Below are positions 1 through 8,704 of a stretch of 40,243 bases of DNA, one piece after another. Numbering within the stretch: the first letter of the stretch is position 1; every line of letters starts with the position of its first letter. The notes under the pieces were generated by a model. That model searched no databases and had not been told where the DNA came from. It saw only the letters and a list, made by a program, of their open reading frames with translations. This DNA comes from Woeseiaceae bacterium (GTDB lineage Bacteria; Pseudomonadota; Gammaproteobacteria; Steroidobacterales; Woeseiaceae): assembly GCA_030066075.1 (NCBI GenBank), contig JASJCH010000007.1, positions 1 to 40,243 of the forward strand, read 5' to 3'. Both the position numbers and the translations under genes were made by a program.

Positions 1-31
1 GGCCGGGAGAGCGATCTCCCGGCCTTTTTTT
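1..31 (+). terminator. Intrinsic terminator of an upstream gene
   Basis: A perfect 10-bp stem (GGCCGGGAGA at 1-10 pairing with TCTCCCGGCC at 15-24) with a GCGA tetraloop is followed by seven T residues (25-31). This is the classic Rho-independent layout for transcription entering from the left edge. The gene it ends is outside the window. Confidence 0.93.
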
Positions 32-88
32 GCCCCAAATCTCTATAAGTAGATGTACGAAGCCCCGCACGGTAGGCCCCGATATAGG

Positions 89-105
89 GTTAGACCCCAT
101 CTAAC
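89..105. promoter_or_regulatory. Short dyad upstream of the electron-conduit operon
   Basis: GTTAGA (89-94) and TCTAAC (100-105) form a perfect 6-bp inverted repeat around CCCCA. It lies in the 149-base gap (32-180) between the terminator and the decaheme gene, about 75 bases before the start codon, where a regulator could bind. I could not assign a convincing -35/-10 pair in this gap. An operator role is a guess from symmetry and position only. Confidence 0.3.
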
Positions 106-180
106 TAGACTTCGTAATCAGCAAGAAAAGAATGACAGCTAAGTTATTGCTGCCGCTCAAATTAACCAGGGTGAAATAAC

Positions 181-2454
181 ATGTTGATTCCTAAGAGCTT
201 CTGGGCCCGCTTTGCGGCCATTGCAGTACTCGGTGTCTCTCTCGCCGCCTGCAGCGGCGACGACGGCAAGAACGGCGACGCCGGACCGGCCGGCCCGACC
301 GGCCCGACGGGTCCGCAGGGGCCGTCCGGCGGCACCGGCCTGCCCGTTGATTCGGCCGAGCTGATCAACATCGGCGTGGCCAGCGTGACGGTTCCGGCCG
401 GCGGCGGCGCCCCGGTTGTCGAGCTGACCCTGGCCAATGACGACCAGGTAGGGCTGTACGGACTGCCTGCAGGCCAGATCCGCTTCACGATTGCGCAGCT
501 GACCCCGGGCAGCGGCGGCGGTTCGAGCGAGTGGCAGTCCTACGTGACGCGCGACAGCGCGGGCATAACGGATGCCCAGGCGACCACGGAAACGGCAACT
601 GCCGGAACCTGGGTGGACAACAACGACGGCACCTACCAGTACACCTTCGAGCTGTCGCTCACCGACTACCCGGCGGGCCCGGTCTATGACGAGACCAAGA
701 CCCACCGCATCGGCATCGAGATTCGCGGCCAGGCCCCGATCTCCGGTAACGGCATTTACGACTTCGTGCCGGCTGGCGGCGACCCGCTGTTCGAGCGGCG
801 CATCGTCGACAACGACACCTGCTTTGCCTGCCACGACATCATCAACTTCCACGGCGGACCGCGCACCGATATCGACTACTGCGTCACCTGCCACAACCCG
901 TACTCTATTGACGGCGACACGGTCAGCGAGGCCTGGGGCGGCACCGTCGACATGACGCCCATGATTCACAAGATTCACTACGGCGAGAACCTGACTAACG
1001 GTTACTTCATCTTCGGCTTCGGCGGTAGCCTGCACGATTACTCCGACGTGGTCTTCCCGCAGGATGTTCGCAACTGCACCACCTGTCACGAAGAGTCCGA
1101 TGCGAACACGCCGCAGGCCAGTAACTGGCGCGAAGTTCCGAACAAGGTCGCGTGCGGTTCCTGCCACGACGACATCGACTGGGATGCGGGCGACCACGTT
1201 GGCGGCATCAACAACGACGACTCGTGCGTCATCTGCCACGGACCTGAATCCTCGGTCGACGGCGGCAGCCTGCGCGTCGAGGTCGTGCACGAGTTGCCCG
1301 TCCAGATCTCGAGCCAGAACTACCAGTACAACATCGAGAACGTCCTCGACATGACGGTAGGCTCGAACCCGACGGTCGAATTCTCGGTCACGAACCCGAA
1401 TGACGGTTCGTACTACGACATCCTGAACGATCCTGAATGGACGACCTGCGCCGGCGGCGCAAGCCGGCTCCAGATCGGTATCGCCTGGAACACTGACGAT
1501 TACACCAATACCAACAGTGGCTCCAACCCGGCGCAGCCGATGTCTGCCGGCCTGAACGCGCTGGCGTGCTTCGGTAACCCGGGCGCAACGCCTGTTGCCG
1601 GCAGCCCGGGCTGGTTCAGCGTCACGACAACCGATCCGCTGCCCGCTGATGCGACCGGCACGGCGGCGGTCACGATCGACGGCCACCCGGCCGAAACGAT
1701 CGACGGCAGTGTCGAGCGCATCCCGGTGCGTAACGTGATCGAGTACGTTGGCATCGACGGCGGCGACGCAGATTCGCGCCGGGAAGTCGTCGATATCGCG
1801 AACTGCAACAACTGCCACCAGGAGCTCGTACTGCACGGCAACAACCGCACCGACGAGCCCGCGGTCTGCGCGACCTGCCACAACCCGAATGCGACGGATG
1901 CCAGGCAGCGCGTACCGGTGGCTGATCCGGAGGATCCGCCGGTCGACTGCGTCAATGTCCTCGGCACAGACGATGTCACGATCGACATGAAGGTCATGGT
2001 CCACGCGATCCATGCCGGTGGCGCGACTGGTGAGATCTACGAGGTCTGCGGCTTCCGCAACTCGGTGCATACCTACGACTTCGCGTACCCGGGCAGGCTC
2101 AACAACTGCGAAGGCTGCCACATCCGCAGGGAAGACCTCGGCCGCGGGCAGAGCCCCACGTACTTCCCGGTCGACCCGAGTGAAGTTCTCGGCACGACGG
2201 TCAGCGTTGGCGCGGACCCGACGCCGATCGACGACGTTGTCGTCTCGCCGAACACGGCCGCCTGCTCCGGCTGCCACGTCTCCGACCTGGCTCGTAATCA
2301 CATGATCCAGAACGGCGGCGACTTTAATGCCGGCAAAGCGGCTGACAGTTCGCTGATCTCCTCGGGAGTCGAAACCTGCGAGCTCTGCCATGGCGAAGGC
2401 CGCTCGGCCGACGTCGAGGAGGTTCATGGCGTACGCAACTTCCCGCTGAACTGA
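181..2454 (+). CDS. Surface decaheme c-type cytochrome lipoprotein, OmcA/MtrC family
   Basis: Probable terminal, cell-surface electron carrier of an MtrCAB-type conduit that passes electrons between the outer membrane and extracellular acceptors or donors. The 757-residue product starts with a lipoprotein signal (lipobox LAAC, Cys24). A collagen-like stretch of Gly-X-Y repeats follows (about residues 29-53). Ten CxxCH heme sites fall in two groups of five: CFACH (Cys214), CVTCH, CTTCH, CGSCH, CVICH, then, after a beta-rich spacer, CNNCH, CATCH, CEGCH, CSGCH, CELCH. This 5+5 pattern with an intervening domain and N-terminal beta domain matches OmcA/MtrC proteins (about 670-735 residues). The start ATG has an AGGGTG Shine-Dalgarno. 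The MtrA-like gene begins 19 bases after the stop. Family assignment is firm. The direction of electron flow and the substrate are unknown. Confidence 0.93.
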   Translation: MLIPKSFWARFAAIAVLGVSLAACSGDDGKNGDAGPAGPTGPTGPQGPSGGTGLPVDSAELINIGVASVTVPAGGGAPVVELTLANDDQVGLYGLPAGQIRFTIAQLTPGSGGGSSEWQSYVTRDSAGITDAQATTETATAGTWVDNNDGTYQYTFELSLTDYPAGPVYDETKTHRIGIEIRGQAPISGNGIYDFVPAGGDPLFERRIVDNDTCFACHDIINFHGGPRTDIDYCVTCHNPYSIDGDTVSEAWGGTVDMTPMIHKIHYGENLTNGYFIFGFGGSLHDYSDVVFPQDVRNCTTCHEESDANTPQASNWREVPNKVACGSCHDDIDWDAGDHVGGINNDDSCVICHGPESSVDGGSLRVEVVHELPVQISSQNYQYNIENVLDMTVGSNPTVEFSVTNPNDGSYYDILNDPEWTTCAGGASRLQIGIAWNTDDYTNTNSGSNPAQPMSAGLNALACFGNPGATPVAGSPGWFSVTTTDPLPADATGTAAVTIDGHPAETIDGSVERIPVRNVIEYVGIDGGDADSRREVVDIANCNNCHQELVLHGNNRTDEPAVCATCHNPNATDARQRVPVADPEDPPVDCVNVLGTDDVTIDMKVMVHAIHAGGATGEIYEVCGFRNSVHTYDFAYPGRLNNCEGCHIRREDLGRGQSPTYFPVDPSEVLGTTVSVGADPTPIDDVVVSPNTAACSGCHVSDLARNHMIQNGGDFNAGKAADSSLISSGVETCELCHGEGRSADVEEVHGVRNFPLN

Positions 2455-2473
2455 CAAGAGGTAGGTTGCTGCC

Positions 2474-3397
2474 ATGAGGCTGCTCATACAATTCATCGCA
2501 ATTGCGATGCTGACGACCCTGGCTGCCGGCACCGCCGGCGGCCAGGAAGCCAACTACAGCCGCGAGGGCGCAGACACCTGTCTCTCCTGTCACGATGACG
2601 AAGTGACACTGGCGCTGTTCCGCGGCGCGCACGCCGTGCCGAGCAACCCGAACGGCCCCTTCGGCCACGGCCAGTTGCAATGCGAGTCCTGTCACGGTCC
2701 CGGCGGGGATCACTCGGGGCGTGTCCGGCGCGGCCAGGAGCGCCCACAGATCTCGATCAATTTCGGGCCGGGCTCGGCGACACCGGTCGCCGACCAGAAT
2801 GCGGCGTGCATCGACTGCCACACGGCCGACGTCGGACGCGGCTGGCACGGCAACGACCACGACATGAACGAGGTCGCCTGCGCCGACTGCCACTCGAGTC
2901 ACGCTGCCACTGACCCGGTGCTCAGGACGGCGACGCAGCCGGAAGTCTGCTTCGACTGCCACCAGCAGCAACGCACCCAGGTGCTAAAGGCATTTTCGCA
3001 CCCGATTCGCCAGGGCAAGATGGACTGCGCCGGATGCCATAGCCCGCACGGCGACAGCAGCGAGTGGGCGTTCGCACAACAGACGCTGAACCAGACCTGC
3101 TTCGACTGCCACGCCGAGAAGCGCGGCCCCTACCTGTGGGAGCACGCCCCGGCCGCGGAGGACTGCGGCAACTGCCACGACCCGCACGGCTCGAACTATC
3201 CCGGCATGCTCACGATGCGCGCGCCGATGCTCTGCCAGAGCTGTCACTCGCAGGAGGGGCACCCGAGCGTGCCGGCCGATAGCGACGGCCTGCCCTCCGG
3301 CATGGCGTCAGGGCTGATGCTCGGCCAGAACTGCATGAATTGCCACAGCCAGGTGCATGGCTCCAACCATCCGTCAGGATCGAGGTTGATGCGATGA
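2474..3397 (+). CDS. Periplasmic decaheme c-type cytochrome, MtrA/DmsE family
   Basis: Expected to sit inside the beta-barrel encoded next and carry electrons from periplasmic donors to the surface cytochrome. The 307-residue product has a Sec signal peptide (hydrophobic stretch about residues 3-19, probable cleavage near residue 23) and ten CxxCH motifs: CLSCH, CESCH, CIDCH, CADCH, CFDCH, CAGCH, CFDCH, CGNCH, CQSCH and CMNCH. Many are followed by SPHG- or DPHG-type segments typical of the DmsE/MtrA/PioA family. Length is close to Shewanella MtrA (about 330). An AAGAGGTAGG ribosome-binding site precedes the ATG. The stop overlaps the next gene's start (ATGA), so translation is probably coupled to the barrel gene. 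Confidence 0.93.
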   Translation: MRLLIQFIAIAMLTTLAAGTAGGQEANYSREGADTCLSCHDDEVTLALFRGAHAVPSNPNGPFGHGQLQCESCHGPGGDHSGRVRRGQERPQISINFGPGSATPVADQNAACIDCHTADVGRGWHGNDHDMNEVACADCHSSHAATDPVLRTATQPEVCFDCHQQQRTQVLKAFSHPIRQGKMDCAGCHSPHGDSSEWAFAQQTLNQTCFDCHAEKRGPYLWEHAPAAEDCGNCHDPHGSNYPGMLTMRAPMLCQSCHSQEGHPSVPADSDGLPSGMASGLMLGQNCMNCHSQVHGSNHPSGSRLMR

Positions 3398-5496
3398 GGC
3401 GGAACACGAACTTCAGATATGTAATCACGACAGTCCTGCTGGCGCCGGCGGCGGCAATGGCGCAGGTCGACACCAGCGACTGGAATTGCGAATACTGCCC
3501 GTTCGACGAGGGCTACCGGGCGGAGTACGAGGCCGGCGCGGCCCAGATCACGGACGACGCGTTCCGCTTCGGCAACGGCACCGGGCTGGGCGAGGAAGGC
3601 ACCGAGGCGATACTCAACGGCGAAGGCCGTTATCTCGGGGAGAGCTCCGAGGTGACCTGGTACGCCGAGGAACTCGGCACAGATGCGCGGTTCTTCGAAA
3701 TGGGCGCCGGCAAACCCGGACGCTTCGGCGTCGAACTCGGTTACCGCGAACTGCCCTACCGGCGGTTCGGCGACACCGAGACTCCTTACAGCGGCAGCGG
3801 TGAGGTCCTGAACCTGCCGGCCGGCTGGGTGCCGGGCGCCACAACGGGCACGATGCCCGGCCTGGCGGATGCGCTCGCCGTTCACGAGATCGAGACGGAC
3901 CGCACGGTCCTCGACCTGGGTATGAACTACCTGGCGACGAGGAATGTGCGGTTGCTGGTCGATTACGAGCGCCAGGAACGCGACGGCACCGGCATCATGC
4001 CCGGCTCCTTCTTCTCGCAGGGCGCATACCTGCCGCGCCCGATTGACGACTACACGGATCGTTTCGACGCCGCTGTGGCCTATTCGAACGAATCCTTCGA
4101 TTTGAAGCTGGCTTACTACGGCTCGTTCTACCGCAACGAGCTCGAGTCGCTAACCTGGGACAACGCCTTTACGCCATTCCCCGGCGCGGACCAGGGACGG
4201 CTGGCGCTCGAACCCGATAACGACTTCCAGCAGTTCTCGATCTCGGGTGCTTACCGGGCGGCATCGGCGTGGAACACGGTCGTTGGTTTCTCGGCCGCCA
4301 TCGGCCAGGGCGAACAGACGGCCAGCTTGCTGCCGTACACGATCAACCCGCTAATCGTTACGGCGCCGATCAACGTATCCGACATCGACGGTGAGGTCGA
4401 CACGACGAACTACGCGCTGAAGATAACGGCTCGGCCGTTGCCCAAGCTCAACGTCCGCGCGTCGTACCGCTACGACGAACGCGACAACAGCACGCCGGCC
4501 GAGACGTGGACGCGGGTCATTACCGACGCGCTGACGTCCGGAGACATCGAGCCGAACGTGCCCTACTCGTTCGACCGGGCGCGCCTGAATCTCACCGGCA
4601 ACTACCGGCTGCTGGACACGCTCACGGTCTCGGCGGCCTATGTCCGCACAGAGATCGATCGCGACTTCCAGGAAGTGGCGAGCCAGGACGAGGACACGGG
4701 CTGGGGCAAGCTGCGCTGGCGACCGACGCCCTATCTCGAGGCGACGTTCAAGGGCGGTACCTCGACGCGCTCCATCAACAAGTACGACACCGACGTCGGG
4801 TTGCTCTTCAACCAGAACCCGCTGATGCGCAAGTACAACCTCGCGCATCGCTACCGTGAGTTCGCCGAAGTCGGCTTGTCGGCATCACTGATCGATACGC
4901 CCATTTCGATCGGCATGACCTACCTGTGGACCGACGACGACTACTCGAAGTCGGACCTCGGCCTGCTCGAAGGCACGGAAGATCGTTTCACGGTCGACTT
5001 CAACTGGGCGGTCAGCGAGCGGTCGTCGCTATACCTCAATGCCGGCAGCGAGGCGATCGAGTCCCTGCAGGTCGGCAGCGAGTCGTTTGCCGGACCCGAG
5101 TGGGAAGCAACGCATGACGACGACTTCTTCCACTACGGCGGCGGCTTCACGATCCGGGGTGCGGGTGAGAAGGTCGACCTGACCTTCGACTACACGCGCG
5201 CCGAAGGCGAGACCGAGATCCTGTTTGACGGTCAGTCCGTGGCGGCCGAACCGCTGCCCGAACTCGAGTCGACGATGGACTCGTTGCGCTTCCGGCTGGA
5301 CTACAACGTCTCCCAGAAGCTGACCATCAACGCCAGCGCGCGCTGGGAGCGCTTCGAAGCCGAGGACTGGGGCCTGCAAGATGTCGCTGTCGACACGATT
5401 TCGAACGTGCTGACGATGGGCGCCGACCCTTACGACTATGACGTATGGGTCTTCGGGATCGGCTTCCGCTACAGCGTCGGAGCCGACCCCGAATAG
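3394..5496 (+). CDS. Outer-membrane beta-barrel of the electron conduit, MtrB/PioB family
   Basis: Forms the outer-membrane sheath that holds the periplasmic decaheme cytochrome in contact with the surface lipoprotein. From the ATG at 3394 the product is 700 residues, the size of Shewanella MtrB. It has a signal peptide ending near AAAMAQ, then the N-terminal CxxC (CEYC) typical of MtrB. The remainder is alternating aromatic/charged beta-strand sequence ending in an outer-membrane-like FGIGFRYSV segment near the C-terminus. An in-frame ATG at 3340 would add 18 residues ahead of the signal peptide and lies inside the upstream gene. The 3394 start, in an ATGA overlap with that gene's stop, is preferred. 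The stop codon falls in the left arm of a REP-like element. Confidence 0.9.
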   Translation: MRRNTNFRYVITTVLLAPAAAMAQVDTSDWNCEYCPFDEGYRAEYEAGAAQITDDAFRFGNGTGLGEEGTEAILNGEGRYLGESSEVTWYAEELGTDARFFEMGAGKPGRFGVELGYRELPYRRFGDTETPYSGSGEVLNLPAGWVPGATTGTMPGLADALAVHEIETDRTVLDLGMNYLATRNVRLLVDYERQERDGTGIMPGSFFSQGAYLPRPIDDYTDRFDAAVAYSNESFDLKLAYYGSFYRNELESLTWDNAFTPFPGADQGRLALEPDNDFQQFSISGAYRAASAWNTVVGFSAAIGQGEQTASLLPYTINPLIVTAPINVSDIDGEVDTTNYALKITARPLPKLNVRASYRYDERDNSTPAETWTRVITDALTSGDIEPNVPYSFDRARLNLTGNYRLLDTLTVSAAYVRTEIDRDFQEVASQDEDTGWGKLRWRPTPYLEATFKGGTSTRSINKYDTDVGLLFNQNPLMRKYNLAHRYREFAEVGLSASLIDTPISIGMTYLWTDDDYSKSDLGLLEGTEDRFTVDFNWAVSERSSLYLNAGSEAIESLQVGSESFAGPEWEATHDDDFFHYGGGFTIRGAGEKVDLTFDYTRAEGETEILFDGQSVAAEPLPELESTMDSLRFRLDYNVSQKLTINASARWERFEAEDWGLQDVAVDTISNVLTMGADPYDYDVWVFGIGFRYSVGADPE

Positions 5497-5542
5497 TAGG
5501 AGCGGCCCATGGCCGCGATCGCGCCCGCGGGGCGCTCCTACT
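5495..5542. repeat. REP-like cruciform element between convergent genes
   Basis: Outer arms AGTAGGAGCG (5495-5504) and CGCTCCTACT (5533-5542) are perfect inverted repeats. Inside are two further perfect hairpins: GCGGCC-CAT-GGCCGC (5502-5516) and GCGCCC-GCG-GGGCGC (5521-5535). They are joined by GATC, giving a three-way-junction shape. GTAGGAGCGG...CTCCTAC resembles the repetitive extragenic palindromes of pseudomonads and Xanthomonadaceae. The element lies between tail-to-tail genes and its arms contain most of one stop codon and all of the other (5494-5496 and 5538-5540). It lacks a T-run, so it is not a standard intrinsic terminator, though it may protect both transcript ends. Confidence 0.8.
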
Positions 5543-7979
5543 CGTAGCGTAGCGCCAGTACCGGGTTGGCGCGCGCGATGCGAATCGCGTGCCCGGCCAC
5601 GGTGCCCCATGCCAACATGACGGCTATCGCTCCCGAGACCGCCAGGATCACGATCGGCGATTCGATGCGATCGGCAAAGAAGTCCAGGTAACCCTTCGAG
5701 GCCACATACGCGGCCGGCAGTGCGACCGCCAGCGCCCACATGACCGGCTTGGAGAACTGCCATACGAGCAGCCTGGCAATCTGCGCCGAGCTCGCGCCCA
5801 GCACCTTGCGCACGCCGATCTCCTTGGTGCGCTGCGCGGCCATGAACGCGGCCAGGCCGAACAGTCCGATCATCGCCAGCGACAGCGCGACGAACGCGAA
5901 GCCGCCGAGCGCCATGTTCATGTACTTGAGCACGTTGTAGACGTCGTCGAACGTTTCATCGAGGAAGCGGCCCTGCACTGGGTAATCGGGAATTACGCGC
6001 TTCCAAACGCTCTCGATCTCCTCGATCGTGCTCAGCATACTGCCGCCCGTGATCCGGATTGAAGCGATTCGCATCGCATTCGGCGAGTAGGCGAAAATCC
6101 ACGGCTTCTCCTCGTTGAAGAGACCGAGGATGTTTTGCGTCGGCACCACGCCCACGATGATCAGTTCGCGCAGCGGGCCCGCATCCTCGTCGTCACCGAC
6201 GTTGCGAAACAGGCGCTGGTTGATCGCGTCCTGCGGATTGTCGATGCCCATGCGCGCAAGCGTCAGCTCGTTGACGATGACGTTAAGAGTCTCTGACGTT
6301 TCAAAATCGAACACGTCGCCGGCGATGTCCTTATCGATGTTGCGGCCCGCCAGCAATGGTATGTCGTAGGTGCCGAAAAACTCCGGCGTCACACGCATCG
6401 AATTGACCCGGAACTCGCCCGCCTCATCACCTGGCGTCGTCGAGTAGTCGCGTTGCGAATTGCTCTGCTCGTAGGGCACCTGCGAGGAGAATGCGACGCT
6501 GTCGACGTTGGGAAGCGCTTCCAGTTCGTACTGCAAGGTATCGAGGCGGTCGCGGATATCCTCTACGTTGAGCCTGGCCAGGTTGTAAATCTCGGAGCGC
6601 GGGAAAATGTAGCTGGACTCCTTGACGCGTTCATTCTGGATGAAAACGATCGCGACCAGCGCGAGCATGAACGCTGAGATTCCGAACTGGATACCGATCA
6701 TCACCGAGCGCATCGCCGAACCCTTCTTGCCCTTGCGCGCGATATCGCGCAGCGCGTCGATCGGCGCAGCGCGCGTGATCAACCAGGCGGGGTACAGGCC
6801 TGCCAGCAGACCAACGAGCGCGGTCGTCGCCACCAGCCAGGGCAACGTGCGCAGGTAGTCGATCGTCATGGCCTTGTTGGTCGCATTGTTCATGAGGGGT
6901 ATCAGCACCTCGATGGCGGCGATCGCGATCACCATTGCGATCGTGGCGATGACGAGACTTTCGACGAGGAACTGCGTCAGCAGCTGCATCTGGCCCGCAC
7001 CCATCGTCTTGCGCATGCCGACTTCGCGGCTGCGGCCCAATGACTGCGCCGTAGCAAGATTCGTGTAGTTGACACAGGCGATGACGAGCACGAGGAAGCC
7101 GAGCAACTGGATGACGGTGATCACGGGCATCCCGATCGCGTCCCAGATCGCCGCGTTGGCGTGCGTCAGCGGATCGACGTAGAAGCTCGCGACGACCTCC
7201 TTGACCTCGTCGTCTACGAGGCGCTCAAAGATGCTGTCGATTTGTGTCTGGAGCCAGGCGCCGTCGAGCGTCTCGGGCAGCATCACATAGGTCATGTTGC
7301 CCATCGACAGGTTGTTCCAGTTACCCTCCAGCGGCTCTTCCGTCAGTGTGACGAAAGCCTGCATGGGCGCGAAAAGGCCGGTGGTACCGTCAATGATCAT
7401 TGAGGACACGAAGTGCGAGTTGAGCGGGATGTCCTCAATCACGGCGCCGATCGTGAAGTCGTATTCGTTATCAAACGTGATCACTTCGCCGAGCACGTTC
7501 GTATTCCCGAAATACTTGATGGCCTGCGACTCCGTGATCAGCAGGTTGGTCGGTACGTCCAGCACCTTGGCGTCACCGGCGATGTAGTTGAAGTCGAAGA
7601 TCTCGAGCAGCTCCGGGTCGGCGAAGTTAACGGCCTCGTAGAAGCTGCTGTCGCCCCGGGAAACGAGATACTCATTCCTAATCGTCCGCGCCACGGCATC
7701 GACGTCGGTTAGCTCGCCGGCCACGATCGGTCCGAGCGCGGATTGCACGACGTTCATCTTGTCGATACCGACGTTGAGCCCGGGCGCCGCGTTGACGCCG
7801 AGCGTGTAGGTGCGATGACTGTTCGCGAAAAACGCGTCGTGCGTGTCCTCGTACTTCGCGATGAGCCCGGCGAGGACGTAGATGGTCATGCCGAGCGCGA
7901 GCCCGAGGATGTTGATTGCCGCGAATACCTTGTTCTTGCGCAGGTTGCGCAGCGCGATGGTTACGTTGTTCCAAAACAT
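5538..7979 (-). CDS. FtsX-like ABC transporter permease with MacB-type periplasmic core
   Basis: Inner-membrane permease of a MacB-like mechanotransmission exporter, 813 residues. Visible parts: an N-terminal amphipathic and membrane segment (NVTIALRNLRKNKVFAAINILGLALG), a long periplasmic MacB-type domain, and an FtsX block of about three membrane segments (roughly residues 270-440, with the REVGMRKTMGA coupling motif). A further transmembrane segment, a second periplasmic domain, and a C-terminal FtsX block (EIGVRKVLGAS) ending ...ALRYE follow. It is thus a fused, two-FtsX-domain permease rather than a half-size MacB. ATG 7979 is chosen over the upstream ATG at 8036 because AGGGTGGA lies just ahead of it and the longer form would run into the ATPase gene. 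Transcribed with the ATPase and HlyD-type adaptor. No TolC-like channel is in the window. Substrate unknown. Confidence 0.9.
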   Translation of the reverse strand: MFWNNVTIALRNLRKNKVFAAINILGLALGMTIYVLAGLIAKYEDTHDAFFANSHRTYTLGVNAAPGLNVGIDKMNVVQSALGPIVAGELTDVDAVARTIRNEYLVSRGDSSFYEAVNFADPELLEIFDFNYIAGDAKVLDVPTNLLITESQAIKYFGNTNVLGEVITFDNEYDFTIGAVIEDIPLNSHFVSSMIIDGTTGLFAPMQAFVTLTEEPLEGNWNNLSMGNMTYVMLPETLDGAWLQTQIDSIFERLVDDEVKEVVASFYVDPLTHANAAIWDAIGMPVITVIQLLGFLVLVIACVNYTNLATAQSLGRSREVGMRKTMGAGQMQLLTQFLVESLVIATIAMVIAIAAIEVLIPLMNNATNKAMTIDYLRTLPWLVATTALVGLLAGLYPAWLITRAAPIDALRDIARKGKKGSAMRSVMIGIQFGISAFMLALVAIVFIQNERVKESSYIFPRSEIYNLARLNVEDIRDRLDTLQYELEALPNVDSVAFSSQVPYEQSNSQRDYSTTPGDEAGEFRVNSMRVTPEFFGTYDIPLLAGRNIDKDIAGDVFDFETSETLNVIVNELTLARMGIDNPQDAINQRLFRNVGDDEDAGPLRELIIVGVVPTQNILGLFNEEKPWIFAYSPNAMRIASIRITGGSMLSTIEEIESVWKRVIPDYPVQGRFLDETFDDVYNVLKYMNMALGGFAFVALSLAMIGLFGLAAFMAAQRTKEIGVRKVLGASSAQIARLLVWQFSKPVMWALAVALPAAYVASKGYLDFFADRIESPIVILAVSGAIAVMLAWGTVAGHAIRIARANPVLALRYE

Positions 7980-8004
7980 GGCTGTTCCACCCTGAATTCG
8001 TTGC

Positions 8005-8685
8005 CTATGCGGCGCGCTGTGCGTCCGTGACGACATGGCCGTCGAACAGGTTGACCGTCCGCCGCGCGTAGTCGGCGTGCGCCGGAGAGTGCGTCACCAT
8101 GACGATCGTCGTGCCCTCGGTATTCAGCGTGCGCAGCATCTCCATAACCTCCTGGCCGTGCGCCGAGTCGAGGTTGCCGGTCGGCTCGTCAGCCAGGATC
8201 AGCGGCTGGTCACCGACGACGGCCCTCGCGACGGCGACGCGCTGCTGCTGACCACCGGATAGCTGCCCCGGCATGTGCCTGGCGCGATGCGCGATGCCCA
8301 TGCGGTCCATGACCTCGGCGACGCGGCGCTTGCGCTCCTTGGCCGGCATGTCGTGGTACAGCAGCGCCAGCTCGATGTTCTCGGCCACGTTGAGCTCGTC
8401 GATCAGGTTGAAGCTCTGGAAGATGAAGCCGATGTTTTTCTTGCGGATCACGGCGCGCTGCGCCTCGGAGTACTTCGCGACGTTCTCGTCGAAGAAGAAG
8501 TAGTCACCGTCGGTCGGGTTGTCGAGCAGGCCGACGATGTTCAGCAGCGTGGACTTGCCGCAGCCGGACGGGCCCATGACGGCAACGAAGTCGCCCTGGT
8601 CGATCTCGACGTTAACGCCGTTGAGAGCGACAGTCTCGACTTCGTCGGTGCGATAAACTTTCATCAGGTTGTGTAGCTTCAGCAT
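8005..8685 (-). CDS. ABC transporter ATP-binding protein, MacB/LolD type
   Basis: Cytoplasmic ATPase that powers the adjacent FtsX-type permease. The 226-residue product carries a Walker A (GPSGCGKST), a Q-loop (FIFQSFNL), the ABC signature (LSGGQQQR), a Walker B (LILADEP) followed by TGNLDS, and the switch histidine (VTHSP). The LNxVGLLDxPTxG and EPTGNLDS sequences are characteristic of the LolD/MacB/FtsE group. I chose ATG 8685 (MLKLHNLMKVY) instead of the ATG at 8712, which adds nine poorly matching residues and overlaps the upstream adaptor gene. The permease start lies 25 bases past its stop. Confidence 0.93.
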   Translation of the reverse strand: MLKLHNLMKVYRTDEVETVALNGVNVEIDQGDFVAVMGPSGCGKSTLLNIVGLLDNPTDGDYFFFDENVAKYSEAQRAVIRKKNIGFIFQSFNLIDELNVAENIELALLYHDMPAKERKRRVAEVMDRMGIAHRARHMPGQLSGGQQQRVAVARAVVGDQPLILADEPTGNLDSAHGQEVMEMLRTLNTEGTTIVMVTHSPAHADYARRTVNLFDGHVVTDAQRAA

Positions 8686-8704
8686 TGCTCTGGTACCCCC
8701 AGCT

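Noticed and set aside
121-181. Sigma-54 promoter ahead of the electron-conduit operon
   Set aside because: A TTGCT occurs at 145-149, but the expected GG doublet ten bases upstream is missing (AG instead).
157-2553. 798-residue open frame opposite the decaheme gene
   Set aside because: Its length comes from GC-rich codon bias on the other strand. The sense strand encodes a clear ten-heme cytochrome, and the antisense product is Arg/Val/Asp-rich with no motif.
5495-5542. Bidirectional intrinsic terminator
   Set aside because: Strong hairpins but no T-run on either side. REP-like structure fits better, though some terminating effect is possible.
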